Assembly (NCBI RefSeq): GCF_013179735.1
Contig: NZ_JABMEG010000001.1
Span: 558,001-622,000, forward strand
Reading direction: 5' to 3'
Source of the DNA: Permianibacter fluminis
GTDB lineage: Bacteria > Pseudomonadota > Gammaproteobacteria > Enterobacterales > Permianibacteraceae
DNA length: 64,000 bases
Shown: positions 19,130 through 28,704 of the stretch, in pieces
Layout: each line of letters begins with the position of its first letter
Position numbering within the stretch: the stretch's first letter is position 1
Made by a program: the position numbers and the translations under genes
Notes under the pieces: model-generated
Seen by the model: the letters and a program-made list of their open reading frames with translations, nothing else
Told to the model about the DNA's origin: nothing
The model's database searches: none

Positions 19130-20087
19130 CGTCGTCGAAATGTTCTTTCTGCGCTTTGCTCCAGCCACCAAACACACCGTCGATGCTGACCAGTTTCAGC
19201 GGCGGAAATTGATTGGCAAATTCCGCGACAATCTTGCTGTCGGTCGGCCGGTAGTAATTCTGTCCGGCGAGGCGCTGAGCTTCGGCGCTGTAGAGATAGT
19301 TCAGGTAACTTTCGGCCAGCGTGCGGTTGCCATGTTTGTCGACATTTTTGTCAACCACCGCCACCGGCGGCTCGGCCAGAATCGACACGCTCGGCACGAC
19401 AATTTCAAACTTGCCCGGATCGAGTTTGCGCGTCGCCAGCAAGGCTTCGTTTTCCCAGGCCAGCAACACGTCGCCCTGATTGCGTTCGACAAAGGTGATG
19501 GTCGAGCCGCGGGCACCGGTATCGAGCACCGGCACATTGGCATACAGCTTGGTCAGAAAGGCCTTGGCACTGGCGGCGTTGCCACCCGGTTGCTGCAGTG
19601 CCCAGGCCCAGGCCGCCAGATAGTTCCAGCGGGCACCACCGGAAGTCTTCGGATTTGGCGTGATCACCTTGACGTCGGCGCGAATCAGATCGCCCCAGTC
19701 CTTGATCTTTTTCGGGTTGCCCGCGCGCACCAGAAACACGATGGTCGACTGGAACGGTGTCGCGTTATGCGGGAATTTCTTCTGCCAGTCTTTCGCCAGC
19801 AGGCCACGTTCGGCGATCGCGTCGATATCGTAGGCCAGCGCCAGTGTCACCACATCGGCTTGCAAGCCATCGACGACCGCGCGCGCCTGCTTGCCGGAGC
19901 CGCCATGCGATTGTTTGATCGTAACGGCCGGCAGACCCTGTTTGCTGCGGCTGGCGTTGAAAGCGGTGTTGACCGCTTCGTACAGCTCGCGGGTCGGGTC
20001 ATAGGACACATTCAGCAGCGTCTCGGCCGCCAAGCTGTGCAGGCTGAGCAGGGCGAACAGGCCGGTCAGCCAGTGGCCTCGTTTCAT
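19095..20087 (-). CDS. sbp: Periplasmic sulfate-binding protein Sbp
   Basis: 330 residues with a cleavable signal peptide ([16 protein letters not shown]). Family marks: [64 protein letters not shown] and [22 protein letters not shown]. It captures sulfate in the periplasm and delivers it to CysTWA. It is the first gene of the operon, so its upstream region (20088-20386) should hold the promoter. I could not place a CysB site with confidence. Confidence 0.95.
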   Translation of the reverse strand: MKRGHWLTGLFALLSLHSLAAETLLNVSYDPTRELYEAVNTAFNASRSKQGLPAVTIKQSHGGSGKQARAVVDGLQADVVTLALAYDIDAIAERGLLAKDWQKKFPHNATPFQSTIVFLVRAGNPKKIKDWGDLIRADVKVITPNPKTSGGARWNYLAAWAWALQQPGGNAASAKAFLTKLYANVPVLDTGARGSTITFVERNQGDVLLAWENEALLATRKLDPGKFEIVVPSVSILAEPPVAVVDKNVDKHGNRTLAESYLNYLYSAEAQRLAGQNYYRPTDSKIVAEFANQFPPLKLVSIDGVFGGWSKAQKEHFDDGGLFDQISATQ

Positions 20088-20386
20088 CTCGTCGTCTCCG
20101 GTTGGTCCGTCATCGAAAGTGGCGCCAGCTTAGGCGGCCAGACATCCCTGCTCCAACAACGCGGCCGTCTTAGCTTATAACCGGAACATGACCGCCGCTC
20201 GGCGTGAGGCCGCAACGCGGGCCGGCTACCACGGTGCGGCGGTGGCTTTACCGCCGGAACGGGCCGGTCGGACGACGCAGGTTGGTCCAGAGCTTGTCGG
20301 AAACGCGCACTTGCGGCAGAGTGCGCCGTGACCGCCATCACATTTAACGGACGACCGTTCCGTCCGAATCACCAAGGATAGCTGCA

Positions 20387-20644
20387 ATGACTTTGTGGAT
20401 TGCCGACAGCGGGCTTGCCGATGCCCAGATCGTCGCCGGCATCGCCGCCGCCCAACAGGTTCTGGCCAAGGCCGGCGTCAGTGCCGAAGCGGCCCACGCC
20501 GCCATGAGCGCCATGCTGGAAGGCGAAGACGAATTCGATCGGGATGCCGCCGACGCCTGGGAAAACGCCGAGACCGCGGCGTTCCGGGTGATTTTCGCCG
20601 GTATCGAGCGCTGGCCCGAGTCAGCAGCGCTGACTCTGCGTTAG
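20387..20644 (+). CDS. Small acidic hypothetical protein
   Basis: 85 residues, preceded by AAGGA at a normal distance from the ATG. Acidic and helical (EGEDEFDRDAADAWENAETAAFRVIF), no signal peptide or membrane segment. I do not recognise it. The stop codon lies within the first unit of a short degenerate repeat that continues past the gene. It is divergent from sbp. Confidence 0.6.
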   Translation: MTLWIADSGLADAQIVAGIAAAQQVLAKAGVSAEAAHAAMSAMLEGEDEFDRDAADAWENAETAAFRVIFAGIERWPESAALTLR

Positions 20645-20711
20645 CCGCGGCACTGACGTTGCGTTAAGCCCTGCGGCGCTGACTCTACGTTAGCCTCAAC
20701 CTGCGTTAGCC
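20627..20711. repeat. Degenerate short direct repeats at a gene end
   Basis: Units at 20627-20646, 20650-20670 and 20676-20695 share the pattern GCGCTGACTCTGCGTTAGCC with a few changes; a partial fourth is at 20699-20711. The first unit encodes the last residues (ALTLR) and stop of the 85-residue protein. The second re-encodes ALTLR-stop in another frame. This looks like local duplication of a gene tail. Confidence 0.8.
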
Positions 20712-20809
20712 CCATCAGCACTGCCGCGAAACGGAGCGCGCACTGCCCGCCGTAGACCTTCGCGCCGGAGCGACGTCGCTAGCCTTAGCCAGTCAGCGAT
20801 AAACAAGAG

Positions 20810-20840
20810 CGGGCCATCTTCTGATGGCCCGTTTGCTTTT
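20810..20840 (+). terminator. Rho-independent terminator-like hairpin
   Basis: CGGGCCATC at 20810-20818 pairs perfectly with GATGGCCCG at 20823-20831 around TTCT, followed by TTTGCTTTT. It is the likely end of the 85-residue gene transcript. The rest of 20645-20983 shows only the short repeats and no convincing gene. Confidence 0.75.
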
Positions 20841-20983
20841 CCGCCAGCGTTTCCGGCTTCCGTTATCACCACACCATCGGCCAATTTTTTCAGCCAACGG
20901 CATGCATCGGCGTTGGCGCTTCTATAGTTATTTGCACCTATAAAGTATTTGACGTGCTGCACGCTGAGGCACGGGAGTAGACC

Positions 20984-21775
20984 GTGACGGTATCGGATGT
21001 GTGGTGTCGTATCGCCTGGCAGTGCCGCCGGCTTTGCCTCGGCAGTCTGGTTTTGCTGGCAGCGCTGCCCGCACTGGCGGATGACGCTTTGCCGGAGCGG
21101 GTCAGTTTTGTCGGCGATATCTGGTGTCCCTACAACTGCGCCGAGCAGGACGCGCGACGCGGCGCCCTGGTCGATATGCTTGCCGCCATTCTGGCCAAGC
21201 GCGGCATCGCCCTGGACTACCGCGTGCTGCCGTGGACCCGCGCGCTGCAGGAAGTCAGCGAAGGTCGTATCGATGGCATCATCGGTGCGGGTGAAAGCGA
21301 TGCCAAATTCGCGCTGTTGACCCGCAAGCCCTGGTTACACGCAGAACTCGCCGCGCTCACTCATCGCGACACGGATTTTCGTTGGCAGGGCCTGACCAGT
21401 CTCACCGGCAAAAGTGTGGTCGTGATCGCCAATTACGAATATGCCGCACCCCTGCCTGCGTGGCTGGCCGCGCACCCGGATACTGTGCATCAACTTTCCG
21501 GCGACAACGCCTTTCGACAGGCGGTGCTGCTCATTCAGCACAAACGTCAGCAGGTGTTTTTCAGCAGCTATCCGGCCCTGCGCCGTCATCTGCAAGCCAA
21601 CCAACTGAACGACACCCTCGTCATCCACAAAACCGGGCTGAAAACACCGATCTACATGGGCGTCGCCAAAACCAAGTCGTACAGTGAGACCTTGCTCGCG
21701 CTGCTGAATCAGGGCTTCGACGAATTGAACGCCAGCGGCAAAACCAACGCCATCATTGCCAGCTACGATTTCTGA
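20984..21775 (+). CDS. Periplasmic substrate-binding protein (family 3-like)
   Basis: 263 residues from GTG at 20984. A signal peptide ends near ALPALAD. The mature part has FVGDIWCPYNC, LVDMLAAILAKRGI and LPWTRALQEVSEGRIDGIIGAG, the pattern of family 3 extracellular binding proteins. Cys residues in WCPYNC probably form a disulfide. No transport genes flank it, so it is an orphan like the one at 8843-9646. The ligand is unknown. Confidence 0.78.
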   Translation: MTVSDVWCRIAWQCRRLCLGSLVLLAALPALADDALPERVSFVGDIWCPYNCAEQDARRGALVDMLAAILAKRGIALDYRVLPWTRALQEVSEGRIDGIIGAGESDAKFALLTRKPWLHAELAALTHRDTDFRWQGLTSLTGKSVVVIANYEYAAPLPAWLAAHPDTVHQLSGDNAFRQAVLLIQHKRQQVFFSSYPALRRHLQANQLNDTLVIHKTGLKTPIYMGVAKTKSYSETLLALLNQGFDELNASGKTNAIIASYDF

Positions 21776-21897
21776 ATCGGCACGATACAAGCGGCAATCA
21801 CGTCGCGTGTATCCACCTGGGCCGTGCTGCGGCGGCAGCGTTTATCAGCGCCATGTCCGACACCAGACCCGGCGCCGACACTGATCACGCCACTTTT

Positions 21898-22791
21898 TCA
21901 AATCGGTTTCAAGGTGCGCACCATGCTGTCGGCATTGCGGGTCGCATCGCCACCGCGATATTGCGACTCCACCACGATATCGCAGCGCATGCCTTTGCCG
22001 AACACACCGTAAGCGCTGACATATCGATACCCGGACGCATCGAGCTTCTCGCCGACCGGTCGCTCTGCGCGCGCCACCGAAACGGTACCGGCGTCGGTCT
22101 GCCACTGCTCGCGTTCCGGCGGCACTTTGCTGCGCGTGCGATGGCGCGCGGCATTCTCGGACCAGGCCGCCACGTCGCCGGCTCTTGTGTTCTGAACCGC
22201 TGAGCAATACAGCGTCAACTTGGCCCACTCGGGCTGGGGTGACTGAAACGTCAGCGAGACATCATCGACGCGGATGTTGCTGTCTATCTCCTGCCACGGA
22301 GGCAAACGGGAGAAGCGATAGCGCAGTCCGCTGATGGTGAAATCACGGGCGTTGTTCGGCGCGCTGACCGTGGCCGGCGCGGTGCGCAGCAGGTCGTTGC
22401 GGCATTCGCGCAGCGCTTGTTTGCGGAGATTTTCTGCGCCCAATCCGTATTGGTAGCCAATATCGACCGAGCGTTTGTAGAGCGGATCATTTGCTTCATT
22501 GCCGAGTTCGGCGAGGATGCTGACTTTGCCGACACCGCGACTCGATTTCAGCGCCGTGTCGTAGGCGATCTGGCCGGCGCGCTCGCAGCGGGCGTCGCCG
22601 GTCGGCACCGCTGGCGCGCGGGTGACCGCCTTGCTGTTGCTGTCACAGGGTTGGTCGGAAAATCGGACACTGCCATCGGCACCGGGACAACGGTAGATAT
22701 CGGCAACTGCCGGCGCCGGAAACAGCAGCAACGGCAACAACGGAACCCGCAGCAACAGTACCAGCACCGTGGCCACCAACCCCTTCGTCAT
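21898..22791 (-). CDS. Secreted DUF4124-containing protein
   Basis: 297 residues from ATG at 22791 (CGGAG just upstream); the frame is open to 22983 but the extension would enter the divergent ggt gene and has no signal sequence. After a signal peptide (VLVLLLRVPLLPLLLFPAPAVA) comes DIYRCPGADGSVRFSDQPCD, a typical DUF4124 module with two Cys. The remainder, with paired Cys and aromatic beta segments, is unfamiliar. It is probably periplasmic or outer-membrane associated. No function is known. Confidence 0.72.
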   Translation of the reverse strand: MTKGLVATVLVLLLRVPLLPLLLFPAPAVADIYRCPGADGSVRFSDQPCDSNSKAVTRAPAVPTGDARCERAGQIAYDTALKSSRGVGKVSILAELGNEANDPLYKRSVDIGYQYGLGAENLRKQALRECRNDLLRTAPATVSAPNNARDFTISGLRYRFSRLPPWQEIDSNIRVDDVSLTFQSPQPEWAKLTLYCSAVQNTRAGDVAAWSENAARHRTRSKVPPEREQWQTDAGTVSVARAERPVGEKLDASGYRYVSAYGVFGKGMRCDIVVESQYRGGDATRNADSMVRTLKPI

Positions 22792-22922
22792 CTCCGCATC
22801 CTTTCTCGGCCTGTTCCGGCCGCGATCCTGCCACAGCGCGGCCACCAACTCGACCGCATTTGCCAGCAGCACATGGCCACAGGTAAGGTGCCAGCCTGCT
22901 TCTTTTTCCGGATGGTCCTTCG

Positions 22923-24674
22923 ATGTCGCTACGCTTTGATGCCCTGCGCGCCGCTGCCGTGGCGCTGTATATCGCCCTGCCACTCGCCAGCCCGCAGGCG
23001 GTCGCGGCCGACAGCACGCCGCAGGCGCGGTTTGAGTTGGCCAATGTGTTTTCGCCGACGCTGGCCAAACGCGGCATGGTGGTCAGTGAAGAGGAAATCG
23101 CCTCGCAAATTGGCGCCGACATGCTGGCCCGCGGCGGTAACGCGGTCGACGCTGCCGTCGCGGTCGGTTTTGCCCTGGCCGTGGTGTTGCCGGAAGCCGG
23201 CAATATCGGTGGCGGCGGCTTCATGCTGGTGCATCTGGCCAAAGCGAACAAAACCATTGCCATCGATTATCGCGAGCTGGCGCCCAACCGCGCCCAGCGC
23301 GACATGTATTTGAACGCTGATGGCAGCGTCAATCACGATGAACTCGGCTTTGGCTACAAAGGCGTTGGTGTGCCCGGCACCGTCGCCGGCATGGTCCAGG
23401 CGCTGGAGAAATACGGCACGCTGAAATTGAAAGACGTGCTCGCGCCGGCGATCAAACTGGCGCGCGAAGGCTTTGTCCTGAAACCGGCCCATGAAGAGTC
23501 GTTTGCCAACGCCCGCGATCGCTTTTTGCGCAACGACGAATCCCGGCGCATTTTCCTGAAAGCCGATGGCAGCAATTACCAGTTCGGCGACAAGCTGGTG
23601 CAAAAGGATCTGGCCTGGTCGCTGGAGCAAATTGCCAAGCAAGGTCCGCAGGCATTTTACGGTGGCGTGGTCGGACAAAAGCTGATCGCCGATATCCAGG
23701 CCCACGGCGGCATCATGACGCTGGAGGATTTGCAGCAGTATCGGGTGGTCGAGCGCGAACCGGTACGCGGTGCCTATCGCGGCTATGAAGTGGTGTCGAT
23801 GCCGCCGCCGTCCTCCGGTGGCATTCACCTGATCCAGATCCTGAACGTGCTCGAAGGCTATCCGGTGAAAGACTGGGGCCTCAACAGCAGCAAAACGATG
23901 CACGTGATGATCGAGGCCGAGCGCCGCGCCTATGCCGATCGCTCGCGTTATCTCGGCGATCCGGATTTCGTTACGGTGCCGGTCGCGCAGCTGACCGACA
24001 AACGCTACGCGGAGAAAATTCGCAGCCAGATTTCGCTCGACAAGGCGACGCCGTCGGCGCAAGTCGCCCCCGGCGATCTGAAGGGCTATGAAAGCCCGCA
24101 GACCACCCATTACAGCGTCATGGATCAGTGGGGCAACGCCGTCGCCAACACTTACACGCTGAATTGGAGTTACGGCACCGGCATCACCGCCAAAGGCACC
24201 GGCATTTTGCTGAACAACGAAATGGACGATTTCTCGGCCAAACCCGGCGTGGCCAATGCCTACGGCCTGCTCGGTGAAGAAGCCAACGCTGTCGCGGCGC
24301 GCAAACGGCCGCTGTCTTCGATGACCCCGACTTTTGTCATGAAAGATGGCAAGGTGATGCTGGTGACCGGCTCGCCCGGTGGTAGCACCATCATCACTAC
24401 CGTGCTGCAAATCGTCATGAACGTGGTCGATCACGACTTGAACATTGCCACCGCGTCCAGCGTGCCGCGTTTTCATTCGCAGTGGCAACCGGATCGGGTC
24501 CGGCTGGAATTCGGTTTTGCTGCCGACACCATCGATGCCCTGAAAGCCAAAGGCCACGATATTCGGGTCGGTTCACCGCTCGGCACGACTGAATCTATCG
24601 TCTTTGCCAACGGCTGGTTCCAGGGCGCGGCCGATCCGCGCCGGGCCGGTGGCGGTGCCATTGGCGTGCAATGA
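22923..24674 (+). CDS. ggt: Gamma-glutamyltranspeptidase
   Basis: 583 residues, usual length for bacterial GGT, with a signal peptide. The autoprocessing/catalytic site TTHYSV places the nucleophile at Thr394, so the precursor splits into large and small subunits there. Other family blocks are GGNAVDAAVAVGFALAVVLPEAGNIGGGGF, the MPPPSSGGIHL segment and the GSPGGSTIITTVLQ loop. It cleaves glutathione and other gamma-glutamyl compounds in the periplasm, supplying Glu and Cys. It is a single gene, with a TlpA-like thioredoxin gene starting 120 bases downstream. Confidence 0.95.
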   Translation: MSLRFDALRAAAVALYIALPLASPQAVAADSTPQARFELANVFSPTLAKRGMVVSEEEIASQIGADMLARGGNAVDAAVAVGFALAVVLPEAGNIGGGGFMLVHLAKANKTIAIDYRELAPNRAQRDMYLNADGSVNHDELGFGYKGVGVPGTVAGMVQALEKYGTLKLKDVLAPAIKLAREGFVLKPAHEESFANARDRFLRNDESRRIFLKADGSNYQFGDKLVQKDLAWSLEQIAKQGPQAFYGGVVGQKLIADIQAHGGIMTLEDLQQYRVVEREPVRGAYRGYEVVSMPPPSSGGIHLIQILNVLEGYPVKDWGLNSSKTMHVMIEAERRAYADRSRYLGDPDFVTVPVAQLTDKRYAEKIRSQISLDKATPSAQVAPGDLKGYESPQTTHYSVMDQWGNAVANTYTLNWSYGTGITAKGTGILLNNEMDDFSAKPGVANAYGLLGEEANAVAARKRPLSSMTPTFVMKDGKVMLVTGSPGGSTIITTVLQIVMNVVDHDLNIATASSVPRFHSQWQPDRVRLEFGFAADTIDALKAKGHDIRVGSPLGTTESIVFANGWFQGAADPRRAGGGAIGVQ

Positions 24675-24794
24675 GTGCGCCGTTTTTCTACACAACAAGC
24701 GGTTCCACACAGCGAACTCGTTTAAAGACTAGCGGTTAGGAAAGAAGAAAGTTTCATGAGAGCAAGCCGCTTACTCAAAACAAGGATGTGGGCC

Positions 24795-25394
24795 ATGACC
24801 AAAACCGTGCTGGCAGTTTTTGTCTTGTTGACGTCGCTGTTGCAAGCACCGGTAGCCAGCGCAATTGAAGTCGGTGAAACGGCCAGCCTGCCACTCGGTG
24901 TCGGCCCCGATGGCGAACCACTGAAGCCCGAGCAACTGCGTGGCAAAGTGGTGGTCGGTTTGTACTGGGCCTCGTGGTGTCAGTACTGCCGCAAGGCGAT
25001 GCCGGATTTTCTGCAGTTTCAACAGGTGGCTGAAAAAGCCGGGCTGCAGGTGGTGCTGATCAACGTCAAGGAAGATCGCGAGGTCTTGCGTAGCGCAAAG
25101 AAATGGGCGAAAGACAGCACCGTGGTCATGGCCCATGATCGCAAAGGCGACGCGATGGCCGGGTATGGTGGCGAAGGCTTTCCGTATATCGTGCTGATTG
25201 ATCGGCAGGGCGTCGTGCAAAACCTTCGCAGTGGCTACGGCGCCAAATCCAAGGCGTTTTATGTCAATGCCCTGAATACCTTGTTGAAAGGTGAAAGCCT
25301 CGCCGACGACAGCGGCGGCTTCCGGTTTGAATGGGTGCCCAACGAGGAATCCTCGTCGGCGGCAGATACTGCCCCGGCAGCGAGCGCACCCTAA
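24795..25394 (+). CDS. TlpA-like periplasmic thioredoxin-fold protein
   Basis: 199 residues from ATG 24795, which has AAGGA eight bases before it and opens directly into a signal peptide (TVLAVFVLLTSLLQAPVASA); ATG 24756 is an alternative that adds 13 residues. The redox motif WASWCQYC is a CxxC active site in the TlpA/ResA pattern, and GFPYIVLIDRQG supplies the cis-Pro loop. It probably reduces or oxidises disulfides outside the inner membrane. The partner is unknown. Confidence 0.85.
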   Translation: MTKTVLAVFVLLTSLLQAPVASAIEVGETASLPLGVGPDGEPLKPEQLRGKVVVGLYWASWCQYCRKAMPDFLQFQQVAEKAGLQVVLINVKEDREVLRSAKKWAKDSTVVMAHDRKGDAMAGYGGEGFPYIVLIDRQGVVQNLRSGYGAKSKAFYVNALNTLLKGESLADDSGGFRFEWVPNEESSSAADTAPAASAP

Positions 25395-25518
25395 TAATCA
25401 CTTTTTATGCAACCAACTCATTCGTCACTGATAACCACGAGTAGGGGAACGGTTCGTTGGCTGCCGTTGTTGCTTGATCAAACAATTACTTGATGAAATA
25501 AGACAGGGAGTAGTTCAA

Positions 25519-26628
25519 ATGCCAAAAAAATTTATCTGCAAATCACAACAACTGAATAGTGAGGATGTGATTAGCGCCGCATTATTTACTTTGTGTCTAT
25601 CTTTCTGTTGCTATTCTTCCGCTAGCTTCAGCTCATCGAATGACTGCCCACAAGTAAAAGCATTACCGGATGAAGCACAGGCCGTAGTCACCGAAAAGCC
25701 AAGCGCAAGCACAATAAAGAGTATCGAAAAAGCCCTGCTTCTGCACTCACGCGGAGACACCGATCGCGCTATTCGTTATCTTGCGGAAAAACTCGAAGCT
25801 GAAGAACATTCAGTGAATAGAGTGGAGTTGCTGAAGTATTCCGCATCGCTTGCCAATTCTGAGAAAAATAGACTAATTGCTGTTGACAACCTCTCTCGCT
25901 TACTGAAAGAAACGGCCGTAAGCGCCGGAGCAAAAATGATCTACAAATCAGCCTTGATAAAGCATTTACTCATTTTGAACCAATTCTCTAGAATTGCCGA
26001 ACTTCAAAATAATAATGAAGAGCCAATACAAAATTTCGACTATTTTTCGGTTGCCTACGCCTCTTTTGTTACCGCCGACTATCACACTGCGCATTGCGCG
26101 CTATCCTACATGGATGAATTGTATCGTAATCAGGCTTGGCATGATCTAAACATTCATTCGCTGCTGAAAATGCAGGACTATTCAGACGCGACAGAGGCCG
26201 CAGATGCAGCCAAGAAAAAATTCACTACCGATACTAAGTTTATAAAACTATTCGACTATGTTTCCCGTTTAGAAAACTCCGGACGTTCTGACTCTTCTGC
26301 GGGAAGTTCTGGACAGACGGAACTTCTCGTACTGAATCATCCTGTGCTACTCAATCTAGTCGTATCTGGGGTGAACAGCACTGAAACTATACGAAAAGGC
26401 ATACTTGAGGACGCAACGTGCGCTACCTTCGTAATAACATCGGAAGGTAAGGCTCGCGAAATAGTAATTGATGGCGGTGTCACAGACAAAGCAACACAAA
26501 AAGTCGTGAATGAGATTATTAGCCAATCCACTTTCTATCGCCCGTTGGGCGATGAAAAATTTGTCTCAGCATCTGAGCAAAGGCTTTGTCTTCGCGCTGG
26601 GAACGGAATGATTGTCGCGGAGATCTAG
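25519..26628 (+). CDS. AT-rich hypothetical protein with TonB-C-like domain
   Basis: 369 residues from ATG 25519, preceded by AGGGAG; the TTG at 25474 is less likely. The N-terminus has a hydrophobic Cys-rich stretch (AALFTLCLSFCCYSSASF), signal-like. The middle is helical and repeat-like. The last 90 residues (LVVSGVNSTETI to LRAGNG) resemble the C-terminal domain of TonB-type proteins. Base composition is clearly more AT-rich than all neighbours and codon use differs, indicating recent acquisition. Function unknown. Confidence 0.65.
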   Translation: MPKKFICKSQQLNSEDVISAALFTLCLSFCCYSSASFSSSNDCPQVKALPDEAQAVVTEKPSASTIKSIEKALLLHSRGDTDRAIRYLAEKLEAEEHSVNRVELLKYSASLANSEKNRLIAVDNLSRLLKETAVSAGAKMIYKSALIKHLLILNQFSRIAELQNNNEEPIQNFDYFSVAYASFVTADYHTAHCALSYMDELYRNQAWHDLNIHSLLKMQDYSDATEAADAAKKKFTTDTKFIKLFDYVSRLENSGRSDSSAGSSGQTELLVLNHPVLLNLVVSGVNSTETIRKGILEDATCATFVITSEGKAREIVIDGGVTDKATQKVVNEIISQSTFYRPLGDEKFVSASEQRLCLRAGNGMIVAEI

Positions 26629-26728
26629 CATGTCAGTAATGCTTATGGGCCATCTGAGCAGTCTCATTTTTGAGCTTCTGCTTTTTTCAACTCTTCTTAC
26701 ACCGAAATATGTATCTTGACGTGTCTAT

Positions 26729-27451
26729 TTAAAACTCGTATTCAACGGCCCAGCGCAGGGTCTGGTCGGCGACATCGTCATCATTGCTGTTGCCGAGCAG
26801 GTAGGCGAGTTGCCATTTCAGTTTGTTGCCGGCCAGTTTGACTTCGCCGAGCGCGGCCGGTCCGGCAATCCAGCCGTGCTCGTCCATGTACAGTTCGACC
26901 GCCGGTTCAAAGGCTTTGGCCAAACGGTATTTCACCTGCAGCGAACCAAACGGTTCGAATTTCTTTTCTTCGGCGTCAGAACCAAACTCGCGTTCGACAA
27001 ACAGGTTGGTAGTGGCGACGATGTCACCAAAACTCATCTGGATGATTGGACCAAACACCACTTCATGAATGTCCGCGTCGCGGACATTTTCATATTCAAA
27101 GAAGAAACCAAAGTCAGCAAAGTATTCGCCTTGCTCGCTCAGCTGAAAAAAGTTTTCCGAGGCGGTGGCTTCCCACTCGCGCGATTCGCCGGGCGCTTTC
27201 TCGACGACAAACTCCAGCTCGGTTTTCCACCAGCTGGTGACGCCGTAGGCCAGATCGAATTTGTCGACTTCGGCACCATCGAACGCGCCATCGTCATTAC
27301 CGCGCCAGCCGCGCGCCTCAACCTCAACCTCGCCTTCTTCGACGGTCGGGTAGAACACCATGTTGACACTGCCATTGACGGCCATGGCGGCGGCACTTTG
27401 CAGCAGGCCAAGGGACAGACACAGCGGTAGCGACAGACGAGTGAGTTTCAT
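26729..27451 (-). CDS. Outer-membrane-like secreted protein of the iron operon
   Basis: 240 residues from ATG 27451, followed by a signal peptide (LTRLSLPLCLSLGLLQSAAAMA). The mature part is acidic with alternating aromatic/polar strands and ends in VEYEF, the aromatic C-terminus usual for outer-membrane beta-barrels. It follows the FTR1 permease gene on the same strand by 32 bases and is likely the third gene of that operon. It may be a small barrel or surface protein helping metal entry, which is inference. Confidence 0.65.
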   Translation of the reverse strand: MKLTRLSLPLCLSLGLLQSAAAMAVNGSVNMVFYPTVEEGEVEVEARGWRGNDDGAFDGAEVDKFDLAYGVTSWWKTELEFVVEKAPGESREWEATASENFFQLSEQGEYFADFGFFFEYENVRDADIHEVVFGPIIQMSFGDIVATTNLFVEREFGSDAEEKKFEPFGSLQVKYRLAKAFEPAVELYMDEHGWIAGPAALGEVKLAGNKLKWQLAYLLGNSNDDDVADQTLRWAVEYEF

Positions 27452-27483
27452 TGGTTCATCCCACAAAAATGGCTAATTGATAA

Positions 27484-28317
27484 TTATTGCAAGGCGTTAT
27501 TGGCAGGCTTGGCGGCAGCGGGCACCTTGCCGAACAGCTTCATCAGCACCAGCATGCCGATCAGCGTGCAGAAGTAAAACAGCAGCTGGATCGCCGACGG
27601 CGCTTCGTCGTAACCGATCAGCGCGTGCAGTGCTTCTCCCAGCGGCGAATGTTCCGACAACAGCGCCGAGCTGTCCCAGACCGTGCTGATCAGTTCCGGC
27701 AACAAACCGGCCTGACTCAGGAAGGCCGCTGCTTGCGCAGCGAGACCGGCAGCCAGCAGCAGGATCATGAAACTGGTGACGCTAAACAGATGCCGGGTCG
27801 GCACCCGCAGCAAACCGATGTAGAGCAAGGCACCGACCGCAACGCCACCGGCCAGGCCGATCAGCGCACCGGTAAACATGCCAGCGCTGTTGCCAGCTGC
27901 CGAAACGCCGTACAGAAACAGCACCAGCTCCGAACCTTCGCGCAGTACCGCGAGACTGACTGCCAGCATCAGGGCATACAGCGGTCGGCTGCCCACGCGC
28001 ACGGCATTGCCGACCGCGCCCATCTGGCTCGCCAGTTCGCGGCCGTGTCGCGCCATCCAGACGTTGTGCCAACCGAGCATCAGCACTGCGGCCAAGAGCA
28101 CGCCGGCGTTGAACAATTCCTGGCCGACGCCTTCGAGGGCATTGGCGATCACTTCTGCCGACGCGGCCACCAGCAGCGAGCCGAGCACACCGATGCCGAT
28201 GCCGGCACCGATCCAATAATTGCGATAGCGCACACCCTGCGCGGCGGCCAGCACAATGCTGACGATCAACGCCGCTTCGAACACTTCGCGAAAAACAATC
28301 AGCGCAGTTGCAAACAC
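27484..28317 (-). CDS. FTR1-family iron permease (EfeU-like)
   Basis: 277 residues from a GTG start, with seven hydrophobic segments. Two REXXE iron-binding motifs are present: REVFE in helix 1 and REGSE in helix 4, the defining feature of FTR1/EfeU permeases. It moves ferric iron, produced by oxidation of ferrous iron, across the inner membrane. The preceding gene encodes a cupredoxin-domain protein that could serve the oxidation or metal-binding step. The promoter upstream carries a Fur-like palindrome. Confidence 0.9.
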   Translation of the reverse strand: MFATALIVFREVFEAALIVSIVLAAAQGVRYRNYWIGAGIGIGVLGSLLVAASAEVIANALEGVGQELFNAGVLLAAVLMLGWHNVWMARHGRELASQMGAVGNAVRVGSRPLYALMLAVSLAVLREGSELVLFLYGVSAAGNSAGMFTGALIGLAGGVAVGALLYIGLLRVPTRHLFSVTSFMILLLAAGLAAQAAAFLSQAGLLPELISTVWDSSALLSEHSPLGEALHALIGYDEAPSAIQLLFYFCTLIGMLVLMKLFGKVPAAAKPANNALQ

Positions 28318-28365
28318 CGAAATAACCTTTGTAGACGGGCAAGGCCTGTGTTGAAGAACAGCGCC

Positions 28366-28704
28366 TTATTTGACGATCAGCTTGCCGCGGGTCGTCGCTT
28401 CGTGAAACTCGTCGAAGAACTCGTATTCACCCGGCTTCAGCGGGCCAACAAAGATCGTGACGGTGGCGTTGGCCGGAATGATTTTTTCCCGATTCAGCGA
28501 ATGGCTTTCGAATTCGGCCGGCGTGGCGTCGTCATTGCGCACCAGCAGCTTGACCTTGGTGTCCGCCGGAATGCTGAGCTCGGCCGGCACGAATTGATGG
28601 TCCTTCAGCACCAGCGTGTATTCCGGGGTATCGGCCGCCAGTACCGGGCCGGTGGCCAGCAGCAGCAGGGCGGCAGCGGTTTGTCTCAGGGCAGTCAGCT
28701 TCAT
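28366..28704 (-). CDS. Periplasmic cupredoxin-domain protein
   Basis: 112 residues from ATG 28704 (TGAGG upstream; a TTG at 28719 is possible). A signal peptide is followed by the cupredoxin core (VLKDHQFVPAELSIPAD, FESHSLNREKII, PGEYEFFDEFH) resembling the cupredoxin part of EfeO. There is a His near the end but no clear Cys ligand of a type 1 copper site, so metal binding may differ. It is the first gene of the operon with FTR1. A role in ferrous iron oxidation or capture is inferred from context. Confidence 0.83.
   Translation of the reverse strand: MKLTALRQTAAALLLLATGPVLAADTPEYTLVLKDHQFVPAELSIPADTKVKLLVRNDDATPAEFESHSLNREKIIPANATVTIFVGPLKPGEYEFFDEFHEATTRGKLIVK

Noticed and set aside
20084-20341. 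Minus-strand open frame upstream of sbp
   Set aside because: Arg/Pro-rich, no family, and occupies the expected promoter region of sbp.
20696-20962. Minus-strand open frame of 88 codons
   Set aside because: Runs through a terminator hairpin and the short repeats; no ribosome site.
22929-24557. Long minus-strand open frame (542 codons)
   Set aside because: Lies wholly antisense to gamma-glutamyltranspeptidase and shows no domain; a shadow frame of GC-rich coding sequence.
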